DNA of 64,000 nt. Source: Alphaproteobacteria bacterium (GTDB lineage Bacteria; Pseudomonadota; Alphaproteobacteria; Micropepsales; Micropepsaceae). Under the pieces are notes generated by a model, which saw only the letters and a list, made by a program, of their open reading frames with translations, was not told the DNA's origin and made no database searches. This document shows, in pieces, positions 1-8,732 of the stretch. Location of the stretch: contig CANJBZ010000002.1 in assembly GCA_947473475.1 (NCBI GenBank), positions 124,001-188,000 on the forward strand, read 5' to 3'. Within the stretch, counting starts at the first letter, position 1; the number at the start of each line of letters is the position of its first letter. A program made the position numbers and the translations under genes.

Positions 1-2
1 TG

Positions 3-1187
3 GAAGGCATCGGCCAGAGTGACGGACTGATCTCTCAGCCGCTGAATTATTACCTCAAGCAGGTGTATCAGTGGACGCCCCTTCAGATCACCGCGTTCCT
101 GACCGTTCTGAACCTCCCCTGGTTCTTGAAACCGCTCTACGGAATCGTTTCGGATTTTGTGCCGCTCTTTGGCTCGCGCCGAAAATCCTATCTGCTGCTG
201 GCCAATGTCCTTGCGGCAGTGGCCTATTTTGGCTTGGCCGGCGCGGCGGCTCCCAACTCGCTTCTGGTGCTGCTCCTGCTTGCCGTTTACGGCATGGCGA
301 TTGCGAGCACGATCGCTGGCGCACTGGTCGTCGAAAACGGACGGCGATTCCAGGCAAGTTCGGCCTTCGTCAATCAGCAATGGCTGTGGTTTGAAATCGC
401 GGCAATTGGCGTTTCGTTCGCCGGCGGTCTGCTGGTGCAGACTTTGTCGCCGCTTGGCGCGGTCCATGCGGCAGCATTCATTGCCGCACTCCCTCCCTTG
501 GCCGTCATCGCCGCGATGTTCTTTCTGGTTGAGGAAGACAAGTCGCGCATATCAGCGGCCGGTCTGAGACAAAGCTTGCGCGGCCTGGTGACCGCGCTCA
601 GGCTGCGCCGCCTGTGGGTGCTCGCCCTGTTTCTGTTCTTCTATTACTTCAGCCCCGGTATCGACACGCCGCTGTATTTCTACATGACCGACCACCTCAA
701 ATTCAGCCAGGTCTTCATCGGCGGGCTGAATTCCATCGGCGCTTTGGGCTGGATCGCCGCTGCAGGCGTATACGGATTATTCTTCCGGGATTTGCAGCCA
801 AAGACGCTGCTGACCGCGACCATCTTTGCGGGCGTCGTGGCGACACTCGCTTTTCTCTTCATGCGCGATCCTGTGACCGCCGTCCTCGCGCACTTCGTCT
901 ACGGCGCCGCGTCCATGATGACCGCGGTGGCGACGCTCGGGCTGGCGGCGGACTTGTGCCCGGAGCATTCGGAAGGGTTCGTCTACGCGGCACTGCTGGC
1001 GGTGACGAACATCGCGTCGGCGGCCGCCGACAATGTTGGCTCGTATCTCTATGAACATGCGTTCCGCGGCGAACTGGCCCCGCTTGTGCTGGTTGCAGCG
1101 GGTTTTACGGCCGTGAACTTTGCCCTGGTGCCATTCCTGAAGTTGGGGAAGGAACATCCAGAAGCGGCATCGTTGTTGCGGAAGTAA
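3..1187 (+). CDS. MFS-type transporter, BT1 (folate-biopterin) transporter-like; 5' end outside window
   Basis: A multi-pass inner-membrane transporter whose start lies left of the window: the frame is open from base 3 and 394 residues are visible. The first residues, containing PLNYYLK and then FLKPLYGIVSDFVPLFGSRRKSYL, resemble the first loop of BT1/folate-biopterin family MFS proteins (charged loop after helix 2 with a GxxSD...RRK pattern). About ten hydrophobic segments follow, with a hydrophilic central loop near residues 175-195. The substrate is not deducible. A GTG at base 63 could be taken for a start but would cut off the conserved helix upstream, so I treat the gene as partial. No co-directional neighbour follows; the next genes are on the other strand. 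Confidence 0.75.
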   Translation, partial: EGIGQSDGLISQPLNYYLKQVYQWTPLQITAFLTVLNLPWFLKPLYGIVSDFVPLFGSRRKSYLLLANVLAAVAYFGLAGAAAPNSLLVLLLLAVYGMAIASTIAGALVVENGRRFQASSAFVNQQWLWFEIAAIGVSFAGGLLVQTLSPLGAVHAAAFIAALPPLAVIAAMFFLVEEDKSRISAAGLRQSLRGLVTALRLRRLWVLALFLFFYYFSPGIDTPLYFYMTDHLKFSQVFIGGLNSIGALGWIAAAGVYGLFFRDLQPKTLLTATIFAGVVATLAFLFMRDPVTAVLAHFVYGAASMMTAVATLGLAADLCPEHSEGFVYAALLAVTNIASAAADNVGSYLYEHAFRGELAPLVLVAAGFTAVNFALVPFLKLGKEHPEAASLLRK

Positions 1188-1242
1188 CGCGCCCCTACCC
1201 TGGAGACCATTTTCGCATTTTTCGTACATTGTGATTCCCGGC

Positions 1243-1267
1243 GTCGTGACGCGTTCAGCGTCACGAC
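1243..1267. repeat. perfect inverted repeat, 10-bp arms, 5-nt loop
   Basis: The arms GTCGTGACGC and GCGTCACGAC flank a GTTCA loop, 55 bp after the stop of the transporter gene. No T-run follows on either strand, so it is not a classical intrinsic terminator. It may be a rho-independent-like stop without a U-tract, an operator, or a REP-type palindrome. Confidence 0.5.
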
Positions 1268-1365
1268 GGGAAGGGAATCTATTCCTCACCGCTTGTGTGC
1301 AACTTTCACCAAATGGGTCCCCTTCCCTCGCATCGCGCCGCGATGCTCGCCGGGGACGACAATGT

Positions 1366-1396
1366 AAAAAGGGGCAGGGAGAAAGCCCTGCCCCTT
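1366..1396 (-). terminator. intrinsic terminator after the VOC gene pair
   Basis: An 11-bp perfect stem (AAGGGGCAGGG / CCCTGCCCCTT) with a 6-nt loop lies 44 bp beyond the stop of the leftward VOC gene. Read on the minus strand it is followed by TTTTTACA, which suits termination of the 2569-1440 transcript. Confidence 0.8.
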
Positions 1397-1439
1397 CCAT
1401 ATTCCTCCCGCGCAAAGGCCGCACAGGGACCGGTCATAC

Positions 1440-2024
1440 CTACGCGCCGTCAGTCAGTGCGTTGTTGGCGACGCCGCTGAGCTGGACGTCGTAGCCATAG
1501 GCATCGGTCATATGCAGGCTGTAGAGCCCGCCGTCGCGAACATTCTCAACGCCCATGGCTTTGAGATCGGCCTTGGCTTTTTCACGGTCAAAATCGGCGA
1601 CCGTATAACCAATGTGCTCCATGATCGCCTGGCTCTTGCGGCGCGGCGCTCCGCCTTCCGTGGGCGCGTTCCGATCGCGCGTGCGGATGATCAGATGCGT
1701 CAGCGGCACGTCATTGGCGGTTACACCAAAAGGCTTCTCGCCGCGTTTGCCGAAGGGCAACGCCACATCGATCTTCGACGGACCGATCTGATCCAGATTG
1801 AACACCTTGGAATACCAATCCGCGGCTTTTTTGAAGTCCGGGCAGTTGTAGGAAATGTGATTCACCAGACTGACCTTCAGCGCCGGATCGGGCGCGGCGG
1901 CCGCTGCGGCAGGCGCCGCGGCGTAAGCGGTGGTCGCAGCAACAGTCAGGCTTTCCAAAAGGGCGCGGCGGCTCATCTTGCCCTTGGCGAAATCATCGAG
2001 TTTGGCAGCGAAGAAACTTTCCAT
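1440..2024 (-). CDS. exported VOC (glyoxalase/dioxygenase-fold) protein with twin-arginine signal
   Basis: A 194-residue protein with an unusual long signal region: MESFFAAKLDDFAKGKMSRR, then a hydrophobic Ala-rich stretch, resembling a twin-arginine (Tat) leader (SRRALL). The mature part is one vicinal-oxygen-chelate domain starting near residue 50 (VNHISYNCPDFKKAADWYSKVF), with a second beta-alpha-beta-beta-beta half near residues 140-190 (MEHIGYTVADF). His56 and His142 sit where VOC metal ligands usually lie; the substrate is unknown. The upstream gene at 2030-2569 is a paralogue with the same leader design, 5 bp away, so both are probably one transcript ended by the hairpin at 1366-1396. 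Periplasmic location is inferred from the leader. Confidence 0.8.
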   Translation of the reverse strand: MESFFAAKLDDFAKGKMSRRALLESLTVAATTAYAAAPAAAAAAPDPALKVSLVNHISYNCPDFKKAADWYSKVFNLDQIGPSKIDVALPFGKRGEKPFGVTANDVPLTHLIIRTRDRNAPTEGGAPRRKSQAIMEHIGYTVADFDREKAKADLKAMGVENVRDGGLYSLHMTDAYGYDVQLSGVANNALTDGA

Positions 2025-2029
2025 GGTGC

Positions 2030-2569
2030 TTATCTCCCCTCGCGGCGGAACGCGTTTTCCTGGCGCGCGCTCGCGATCTGGATGTCGTAATCGAACGGAT
2101 CGTAGACGTGGCGGCTTTCGTCGCGGCCAGTCGGGTTATCGAAGCCCCGTGCCTTCAATGCGGCGCGCACTTTGCCTTCGTCGTAGTTCGCAATCGTGTA
2201 GCAGATGTGGTCGATCACAGCTTCCGAGGGCTTGGGCGGATTGGCGCCCGGATTGTGTACGACGAGGAAATTGCCGCCCTTGTCGGGCGCGGGCCCGAAC
2301 GCAAGATTGGCGCGGCCCTTGTCCTTATCGTTCAGCACCTGCATGCCGAACATCGTCGAATAGAAATCGCGCGCTTTGCGATAGTCCGGGCACTGATACG
2401 ATAAATGATTAAGCCCGAGCATCTTGAAACCTTTGCCGGCCGGAGCCGCATTGGCCTCCAAACCGCCCGCGACCACAGCCGCCGCTGTCGCCAGGGTCTG
2501 ACAGAACTCGCGGCGGCCGAGTTGGCCGCTTTCGAACTGGCTGATCAGCCGGTCGACGAATTTTTCCAT
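2030..2569 (-). CDS. exported VOC (glyoxalase/dioxygenase-fold) protein, paralogue of the next gene
   Basis: A 179-residue VOC protein. The leader MEKFVDRLISQFESGQLGRR followed by EFCQTLATAAAVVAGG is a Tat-like signal with a long amphipathic n-region, matching the leader of the downstream paralogue in layout. The VOC domain begins near residue 50 (LNHLSYQCPDYRKARDFYSTMFG) and its second half near residue 120 (VIDHICYTIANYDEGK). Both domains of the pair share the NH-S-Y-CPD-KA-YS-F pattern, so they arose by duplication. No catalytic partner is encoded next to them, and a specific reaction (dioxygenase, isomerase, lyase) cannot be assigned. Confidence 0.8.
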   Translation of the reverse strand: MEKFVDRLISQFESGQLGRREFCQTLATAAAVVAGGLEANAAPAGKGFKMLGLNHLSYQCPDYRKARDFYSTMFGMQVLNDKDKGRANLAFGPAPDKGGNFLVVHNPGANPPKPSEAVIDHICYTIANYDEGKVRAALKARGFDNPTGRDESRHVYDPFDYDIQIASARQENAFRREGR

Positions 2570-2802
2570 ATGTGTTGGTCCTCCCGTTCAATCGAGCGAA
2601 CCGGCCGGCTCCTCGATCCGAAGTCACAATAACGATTTCCGGCCGGCCGAGACAGGTGCAAGGGACGTATGCCCTGCCCTCTGCTCGTCAACCGCTTGGA
2701 CATCGTTGGTGGAGCCGTGCCCGCACCGACACATTTGGCGATAGTGGGTGTGGCGGTCCTGAGCTTCTATTCGCAGGGGTTCCTGCTGCGCACTTGGACG
2801 CA
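2570..2802. other. gap upstream of the VOC pair
   Basis: Between the VOC pair and the terminator of the histidine kinase gene, both read leftward. The 233 bp should hold the promoter of the VOC pair. I see no convincing promoter hexamers and no protein-coding signal in any frame. Confidence 0.5.
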
Positions 2803-2843
2803 CAAAACAAAAAGGCCCCGCCGAGAATTGGGGTGGCGGGGCC
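2803..2843 (-). terminator. intrinsic terminator after the histidine kinase gene
   Basis: A 9-bp stem (GGCCCCGCC at 2814-2822 with GGCGGGGCC at 2835-2843) is followed on the minus strand by TTTTTGTTTTG. It lies about 95 bp past the kinase stop and fits termination of that leftward transcript. Confidence 0.8.
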
Positions 2844-2936
2844 AGTCTAGGAGATGCGCTTCCTACGAAAAGCGCACGGTCAAAGTTTAAGCGATAACGC
2901 CGGTTCGTCGCGTTAATTCTCGGTAATGCGACGAGA

Positions 2937-3908
2937 TCAGAGTTTGGTGTGCAGGCGGCAGCAGACACCTGCCGGATCGAACACCAGCGCGATGTCGGCA
3001 TTGAGTTCGCGTGCGATCGCCCGCTCGATCAACATGGAGCCGAAGCCTCTCTTCTCCGGCGGCTTCACGGACGGCCCCAGGCTTTCGCGCCATTCGAATA
3101 CGAGTGAAGGCTGTCCTTCCAGTTCGTTTTGCTGCCACGAAATGTCGATCATCCCTTGCGGCGTGGACAGCGCACCGTATTTGGCCGCGTTGGTGTAGAG
3201 CTCGTGAAGCAGCATACTGAACGGAAGGATCATCCGCTGCTCAAGCACCACCTTTGGACCGGTGAACCGAATGCGGTTCGCGTCCAGCAAGGGATCGAGT
3301 GCGACATGCGCAAGATCCTCCAGCCCGGTCGGTTGCCCGCTGCCTTGAATCAGCAAATCGTTGGCGGCCGCAACGGCGCTCAGGCGCGATGAAAACGACG
3401 CCATGAAGTCGTCGGTGGACGATGCCTGCTTCGCCGTTTGGCGCGCCAGCGAATGAACCACGGTGAGCATATTCTTCAGGCGGTGCGCTTGCTCGGCGAG
3501 CGCCATCTCGTTACGGCGTTCCATTGCGCGGCGCTGCGAAATGTCATGACAGGCGCTGGCCACGCCGATGATGTTCCGATCCGCATCGTAGAGTGGAGAA
3601 GCGGTAACGAAAGCGGGAAAGCTGCTGCCGTCTTTGCGGCGAAGAGTAATTTCCCCAGTCCACTTCCCGCCGTCCAATACGGTCTGCAGCAATATCCGGG
3701 CTTCGCTCGCGCTTTGGTCCGCGGGCTTTATCTCCAAAACGTTTTTGCCGAGAACCTCGACGGCGCGCCATCCGTGCAGCGTTTCGGCAAAGCGATTCCA
3801 ATACAGAATCGTGCCCTTGAGATCCGTCGCGATGACCGCCTGCTCCAGGGAATCGAGCAGGAGCGGCGCAAGCGTCAGATACCCATCGTCACCGGAGAAT
3901 GAGTACAA
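2937..3908 (-). CDS. PAS-domain HWE-family sensor histidine kinase
   Basis: A cytoplasmic sensor kinase of about 323 residues. A PAS domain lies at roughly residues 12-125 (LLDSLEQAVIATDLKGTILY ... ending in the PAC segment IIGVASACHDIS). The H-box is AEQAHRLKNMLTVVHS with the phospho-acceptor His near residue 142, the N-box contains HELYTNAAKYGALS, and a WRE triplet occurs near residue 275. The His in the N-box and the WxE define the HWE family, common in alphaproteobacteria. The frame opens from a TTG at 3989, but a strong Shine-Dalgarno (GAGGAGG) precedes the TTG at 3908, which I take as the start. No response regulator is encoded beside it, so it is an orphan; the signal is unknown. Confidence 0.85.
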   Translation of the reverse strand: MYSFSGDDGYLTLAPLLLDSLEQAVIATDLKGTILYWNRFAETLHGWRAVEVLGKNVLEIKPADQSASEARILLQTVLDGGKWTGEITLRRKDGSSFPAFVTASPLYDADRNIIGVASACHDISQRRAMERRNEMALAEQAHRLKNMLTVVHSLARQTAKQASSTDDFMASFSSRLSAVAAANDLLIQGSGQPTGLEDLAHVALDPLLDANRIRFTGPKVVLEQRMILPFSMLLHELYTNAAKYGALSTPQGMIDISWQQNELEGQPSLVFEWRESLGPSVKPPEKRGFGSMLIERAIARELNADIALVFDPAGVCCRLHTKL

Positions 3909-4210
3909 CGGGAGCCCTCCTCGCCTGTATGAAGTTTGCGCGACTAACACTGGTGCGATTTGCAACCCACCCGCGCACGGAATCCACAAGTTATTTTCGC
4001 CCTACCTGCGGAAGCTGTAAAGCGCCAAAGCTATGACAAATTCGGCATTCTCGTCCCGCCAATCAAATTTCATCGAAAATTCTTTCGGCAAACCCATGTG
4101 CGCGAAAGAAATGGCAATATTGCTTCAAGTTCGCTTTTGCATTCGAAGATTATGTGCAGCTTTGATACACAGTGCGGCATTCGTACAATGTCGAAAACAG
4201 GGAGAAAAAC

Positions 4211-5248
4211 ATGGACCGGCGCAATTTTTTGAAAGCGGCAGGCGCGGCTGTTGCGACAGCGGCGTGGACGCCGGCTGCAAATGCCGATGAACTGGCTTTA
4301 GGTCCACTTCCCGGCACGCGCTATCCCGATCCGCGCATCGAGGCGCTCGATCCGCGCTTCCGCAAAATCGGCAATGCCGGTATCGAGCGCGTCGCCACTG
4401 GTTTTCGCTGGTGCGAGGGACCTGTCTATATCCGCGACGGCGGTTACCTGCTGTGGAGCGATATTCCCAACAACCGCATCATGCGCTGGAGCGAAGATGA
4501 CGGACATGTCAGCGTCTATCGCAACCCTTCCAACAATTCGAACGGCAACACGCGCGATCGCGAGGGGCGCCTCATCACCTGCGAACATGACACGCAGCGT
4601 CTCACGCGCACCGAACACGACGGTGCGATCACGGTTCTTATCGACCGCTTCGAGGGCAAGCGGTTGAACGCGCCAAACGATGCCGTGGTCTCCGCGGACG
4701 GCGCGATCTGGTTCACCGATCCTCTTTTCGGCAATCTCGGGAACTATGAAGGCCATCGTATCACGCCGGAATTGCCGACCCAGGTCTATCGGCTTGACCC
4801 AAAATCGGGGCGCGCGACGGTGGTGGCGACGGGGCTTGGCGGCCCCGACGGACTTGCCTTCTCGCCCGACGAGAAGAAGCTCTACATCGTCGATACGGGT
4901 GTACAGAGCGCCATCGGTCGCGACTCCAATGTTCGCGTCTACGATGTCATAGGAGACAGACTCGCGAACGAGAAAATCTTCGTTCCGGCGTTTGGCGCGA
5001 TAGGCCGTTCCGACGGCGTGCGCACCGATGTGGAGGGAAATGTCTGGATCACGCTAGGCAGCGGCGATCCCAACGAATTCGGCGTGCGCTGCTACGCGCC
5101 CAATGGCGATTTGATCGGGAAAATCCATTTACCCGAGACCTGCGCGAATCTGTGTTTCGGCGGCAAGAAGCGGAACCGCCTTTTCATGTGCGGCAGCACG
5201 TCGATTTATGCGGTCTATCTCGAAACCCAGGGCGCGCTGCAGCCATAA
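4211..5248 (+). CDS. SMP-30/gluconolactonase/LRE-type beta-propeller protein with Tat signal
   Basis: A 345-residue exported protein. The first residues MDRRNFLKAAGAAVATAAW form a canonical twin-arginine signal (RRNFLK) ending near ANADE. The mature part carries the SMP-30 propeller motifs: EGPVY near residue 75, then LNAPNDAVVSADGAIWFTDP near 155-175, and GGPDGLAFSPDEKKLYIVDT near 215-235. Glu, Asn and Asp at these points are the usual metal-binding and catalytic residues of gluconolactonase-like lactonases. I chose the ATG at 4211 because it begins the Tat leader and has AGGGAG upstream; an in-frame ATG at 4172 adds residues that do not fit. It is likely a periplasmic lactone hydrolase; the substrate is unknown. 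Confidence 0.85.
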   Translation: MDRRNFLKAAGAAVATAAWTPAANADELALGPLPGTRYPDPRIEALDPRFRKIGNAGIERVATGFRWCEGPVYIRDGGYLLWSDIPNNRIMRWSEDDGHVSVYRNPSNNSNGNTRDREGRLITCEHDTQRLTRTEHDGAITVLIDRFEGKRLNAPNDAVVSADGAIWFTDPLFGNLGNYEGHRITPELPTQVYRLDPKSGRATVVATGLGGPDGLAFSPDEKKLYIVDTGVQSAIGRDSNVRVYDVIGDRLANEKIFVPAFGAIGRSDGVRTDVEGNVWITLGSGDPNEFGVRCYAPNGDLIGKIHLPETCANLCFGGKKRNRLFMCGSTSIYAVYLETQGALQP

Positions 5249-5446
5249 AGTTAAGCCTCGGTCCCGCCAGCGGACGATGCCACGCCCAGTTTGGTCCACG
5301 AACTGCTTTTGTGGCGACCACGGCCGGGGGGCATCCGCACGGCACGCGGCAAGGTCATTGTCGAAGACCCCGCGGCACTCGCAAGCTATGCCTGCAAGCG
5401 CCGCGGTTAAGTCGACGATTTAAGAGCTCAACGTTTTCCGGCTTGA

Positions 5447-6349
5447 TTACTTCTTTGCAGTGGCGCGCTCTTCTGCGAGCTGCTTTTCGTAATTGCGTGT
5501 CGTATCCGCTATCTTCTTCTGATACGCCGCCAAGTCGCCGAAACGCGCTGGGTTGTACGGATCGCCGGGCTTGTACACCTGATGCAGATTGAACTGGCCG
5601 GCATGCGACGACACCCAGATGTCGGGCTTGTAGGCCGCTTGCTCTTTCAAGGTGCTGGCAAAATCCTCGACGTTCGTGGGATAGCCGGGCGAATCCAACA
5701 GCTTCACACCCTGATTGATGCCGTCGCTATTGTAGATCAGCACATTGTAGTTTTTGCCGCCGTCCTGAACGTTGAACGTGAAGCTGACCGCGCCCGGCGT
5801 ATGGCCGAACGCCTGACGGATCGTAAGGTCGGTGTTGCCGAGCTTGATGTGGTCGCCGGGCTTCGTCTTCACATCCACTTTGATCGGCGGATACACATAA
5901 AATCCGCGGCCCTTTGTCTGGCGGTAATCGATATTGCCGCCGGTCTCGAGCGTCTGCACGTCGCGCTCTTCCATATAGACCTTGGCGCCGCTGACTTTCT
6001 GGAACGCCGCGATGTCGCCGACATGGTCGCGATGGCCGTGCGTCGAGGTGACGATCTTGATGTCGCTCAGCTTGAAGCCGAGCTTTTCGATGCTTTCCTT
6101 GATGAGAGGAAAGGAACCCTCGATGCCCGTGTTGATGAGGATAAGGCCTTGCCCCGTGTCGATCAGATAGCAGCCGAGGTCGTAGGTGCCGACATAATAG
6201 AAGTTGCCGACGATCTTGAAGCCGGGGAACGGCTTCTGCCAATCCTCATTGAGGGCTGGCGTTTTCTTGTATTGCAGTTCCGTCCCCTGCCCCATGGCAG
6301 TGGCGGCAACAAACGTAAGCGCGGTGGCGAGTAGCAGTTTTGACTTCAT
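5447..6349 (-). CDS. subclass B3-like metallo-beta-lactamase-fold hydrolase, exported
   Basis: A 300-residue protein with a Sec signal peptide (first 20 residues, ending TAMG/QG). Zinc ligands are visible as THGHRDH (His104, His106, Asp108, His109), GHTPG (His183) and SSHAGQF (His249), the HxHxDH-H-H arrangement of the fold. The stretch LINTGIEGSFPLIKESIEKL and the GHTPGA motif are close to subclass B3 enzymes and their environmental relatives. Beta-lactamase activity is possible but not shown; many such chromosomal proteins hydrolyse other substrates. The ATG at 6349 is preceded by GGGAGG and begins the signal peptide. Divergent from the NHL gene pair. Confidence 0.85.
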   Translation of the reverse strand: MKSKLLLATALTFVAATAMGQGTELQYKKTPALNEDWQKPFPGFKIVGNFYYVGTYDLGCYLIDTGQGLILINTGIEGSFPLIKESIEKLGFKLSDIKIVTSTHGHRDHVGDIAAFQKVSGAKVYMEERDVQTLETGGNIDYRQTKGRGFYVYPPIKVDVKTKPGDHIKLGNTDLTIRQAFGHTPGAVSFTFNVQDGGKNYNVLIYNSDGINQGVKLLDSPGYPTNVEDFASTLKEQAAYKPDIWVSSHAGQFNLHQVYKPGDPYNPARFGDLAAYQKKIADTTRNYEKQLAEERATAKK

Positions 6350-6562
6350 GGTTTGGTCCTCCCTAGTGGAACCACCATAGCCCATTTCACTCGCGCTCTG
6401 AACCTCCAGGCTCCCCCGAATCCTGCGGTTTTCCGCAAACCGGCAGATTCTCCGTGGCGGGCGGCAATTGAACCGCCTCCTTATCTACGATAGGGTCCGG
6501 CCCGGTAACGGAGCCCGTTTCCCAACAAAATCCGAATATTCGCCAAACCCCGGGAGCTATCG

Positions 6563-7615
6563 ATGAAGCGACTTATGACGTCCACTTGCGCACTGGCCAT
6601 GGTGCTGTGCGCAGGCGCTGCGCAAGCGCAGCTGAAAGCGACACTTACCGGCGTGCCGGAAATTCCGTTCACGGCCGTGCCGAATTTCCTGACGCCCCCC
6701 CCAGGTGAATATATGGGCGAATCGGTCGCGGTAGCGACCAACTCGAAGGACCATATCTTCGTCTTTCATCGCGCTTCGCCGACGTCGAAGCTGTGGGAAT
6801 TCGATCAGAACGGCAAATTCGTCCGCGAAATCGGAAAGAATTATTACGGCTTCGAATTCGCCCATTCGGTCCGCGTCGACAAGGATGACAACATCTGGAC
6901 CGTCGATGAAGGCACCAACATGATCACCAAATTCACGCCCGAAGGGAAAGTGGCGATGGTGATCGGGCGCCGTCCGCCGGCCATCACCGGCCCTGCCGCG
7001 ACGCGCACCGGCCCCAATCTACCGGACCAGAAATATCTGTTCTGCCGTCCGACCGACGTGGCGTGGGATCCGCAGGGCAACATCTTCATCAGCGACGGCT
7101 ACTGCAACAACCGCGTCGTGAAATACACGCCGGATGGCCGCTACATGACGAAAGTCGGCAGCGAAAAGCCGGGCAAGGCGCTGGGCGAATTCAATCTTCC
7201 CCACGGGATGCAGGTCGATCAGAAGGGCAATGTCTGGGTCGCCGACCGTTCCAACTTCCGCTACCAGGTGCTCGACAACAACCTGAAGCCCATGAAGGAG
7301 ATCACAAATCTCGGCGTCGGCTGGACGGCGTGCGCTTCGGGCGGCGCGCATCAATACATGTTCCTGTCGAACTCCAACCCGAACGGCAACGGACCGGGCA
7401 CATGGGAAACGACGGGCGAAATCTACAAAGTCGAACTCGACGGCACAGTGCTTGGCCGGTTCGGCAAGCCCGCGAAGGTGGCCCCCGGCTTCCAGGTCGT
7501 GCACATGATTGATTGCCGCAATCCGGACCGTCCGGTTCTCGGCGAAATCGAATCCTGGCGCGTGCAGCGCTACATCCTGCAGCCCACCAACACCAAAGCG
7601 GCGAGCGCGCAGTAA
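6563..7615 (+). CDS. secreted NHL-repeat six-bladed beta-propeller protein
   Basis: A 350-residue protein with a Sec signal peptide (MKRLMTSTCALAMVLCAGAAQAQ, cleavage after AQA). Repeated NHL units are visible: NIWTVDEGTNMITKFTPEGK near residue 113, then RPTDVAWDPQGNIFISDG near 165-180 and GNVWVADRSNFRYQVLD near 225. Repeats of this kind build a propeller; relatives include peptidylglycine alpha-amidating lyase-like proteins, but no lyase signature can be confirmed. Only 18-24 bp separate it from the next NHL gene, so the two are probably one operon ended by the hairpin at 8733-8768. Function unknown; a periplasmic or extracellular binding or enzymatic propeller is inferred. Confidence 0.8.
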   Translation: MKRLMTSTCALAMVLCAGAAQAQLKATLTGVPEIPFTAVPNFLTPPPGEYMGESVAVATNSKDHIFVFHRASPTSKLWEFDQNGKFVREIGKNYYGFEFAHSVRVDKDDNIWTVDEGTNMITKFTPEGKVAMVIGRRPPAITGPAATRTGPNLPDQKYLFCRPTDVAWDPQGNIFISDGYCNNRVVKYTPDGRYMTKVGSEKPGKALGEFNLPHGMQVDQKGNVWVADRSNFRYQVLDNNLKPMKEITNLGVGWTACASGGAHQYMFLSNSNPNGNGPGTWETTGEIYKVELDGTVLGRFGKPAKVAPGFQVVHMIDCRNPDRPVLGEIESWRVQRYILQPTNTKAASAQ

Positions 7616-7639
7616 AGCCACGCACGGGAGAACATGATT

Positions 7640-8710
7640 ATGAAACGCTTATTACCATTGCTTCTGGCCGGCTCGGTCCTGGCCGGCATTCCCGCCGTGG
7701 CGCAGAATACCGCTCCGGCTCTCAACTATGATGGCGACATCAATTTCCTGAAGACGCCGAACGATGTCTATCTCGGCGAAGTCGGCGGCGTTGCGCAGAA
7801 TTCGCGCGGCGACATTTTCGTCTACACCCGCACGGGACACCCGTTCATGAGCCTCGGCGGTGCGCGCTACTTCATGCACGGCGGATCGCAACTCTTTCAA
7901 TTCGACCGCAACGGCCGCTTCGTGAAGGAAATCGGCAAAGACCTGTATGGCTTCATGTTCGCCAATCAGGTCCGTGTCGACCCGCAGGACAATGTCTGGG
8001 TGGTCGATCAGATGACCAACATGGTCATCAAGTTCGACCCGCAGGGCCGCCAGGTCATGCTGCTCGGGCGCAAGGCCGAATCGGTCAACGTTCCCTTCCG
8101 CGCCAACCCCGGCGTGATCCCCGGTGGCGGTGAAGGCGGTGGCGCTGCCGGTCCGGTTGGCGCCGGACGTCCGCAGGATATCTTTGACCGTCCGACCGAT
8201 GTGGCCTGGGATGCCCAGGGCAACACCTATGTTGCGGATGGCCAGGGTAATTCCCGCATCGCCAAGTTCGACAAGGACGGCAAATACATTCGTAGCTGGG
8301 GCCACAAGGGCGCCGGCCAGGGTGAATTCGACAATGTCCGCAGCATCGCCATCGATGCGCAAAACAACGTCTATGTCGCCGACGGCAACAATCACCGCAT
8401 TCAGGTGTTCGACGCCAACGGAACCTTCAAGTCGCAAATCAGCAATCTTGGAAATCCGCAGGCGATCTGCATCACACCGGGCGCCGATCAATTCCTTTTT
8501 GTGTCCAACTCGAACCCGCCGGGCGACATCGATACGGCAGGCGAAATTTACAAAATGCGCCTTGACGGCACGATGGTCGGCAAATTCGGAAAGGCCGGCA
8601 GGTCTGCCAAGGAATTCGGCACCGTGAACGCCCTCGACTGCAAGACGAACAATTCGCTGCTGGTCGGTGAGATCGTCAATTTGCGCGTCCAAAAGGTAAC
8701 GCTGCGCTGA
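7640..8710 (+). CDS. secreted NHL-repeat beta-propeller protein, paralogue of preceding gene
   Basis: About 356 residues with a Sec signal peptide (MKRLLPLLLAGSVLAGIPAVAQN). NHL units repeat at about residues 110-135 (NVWVVDQMTNMVIKFDPQGR), 195-225 (RPTDVAWDAQGNTYVADGQG), 240-275 (NVRSIAIDAQNNVYVADGNN) and later. A Gly/Pro-rich loop interrupts the propeller near residues 160-180 (GGGEGGGAAGPVGAG), an insertion the upstream paralogue lacks. The ATG at 7634 is only 3 nt from GGGAG; the ATG at 7640 is 9 nt away and starts a normal signal peptide, so I use it. The pair probably forms one transcriptional unit; ligand or substrate is not evident. Confidence 0.8.
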   Translation: MKRLLPLLLAGSVLAGIPAVAQNTAPALNYDGDINFLKTPNDVYLGEVGGVAQNSRGDIFVYTRTGHPFMSLGGARYFMHGGSQLFQFDRNGRFVKEIGKDLYGFMFANQVRVDPQDNVWVVDQMTNMVIKFDPQGRQVMLLGRKAESVNVPFRANPGVIPGGGEGGGAAGPVGAGRPQDIFDRPTDVAWDAQGNTYVADGQGNSRIAKFDKDGKYIRSWGHKGAGQGEFDNVRSIAIDAQNNVYVADGNNHRIQVFDANGTFKSQISNLGNPQAICITPGADQFLFVSNSNPPGDIDTAGEIYKMRLDGTMVGKFGKAGRSAKEFGTVNALDCKTNNSLLVGEIVNLRVQKVTLR

Positions 8711-8732
8711 ACCGCACAGCTTTATACCGTTA

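Noticed and set aside
5255-5410. 52-codon fragment ending ARGKVIVEDPAALASYACKRRG before a stop
   Set aside because: It looks protein-like and may be a gene relic, but I cannot match it to a family and it lacks a start codon.
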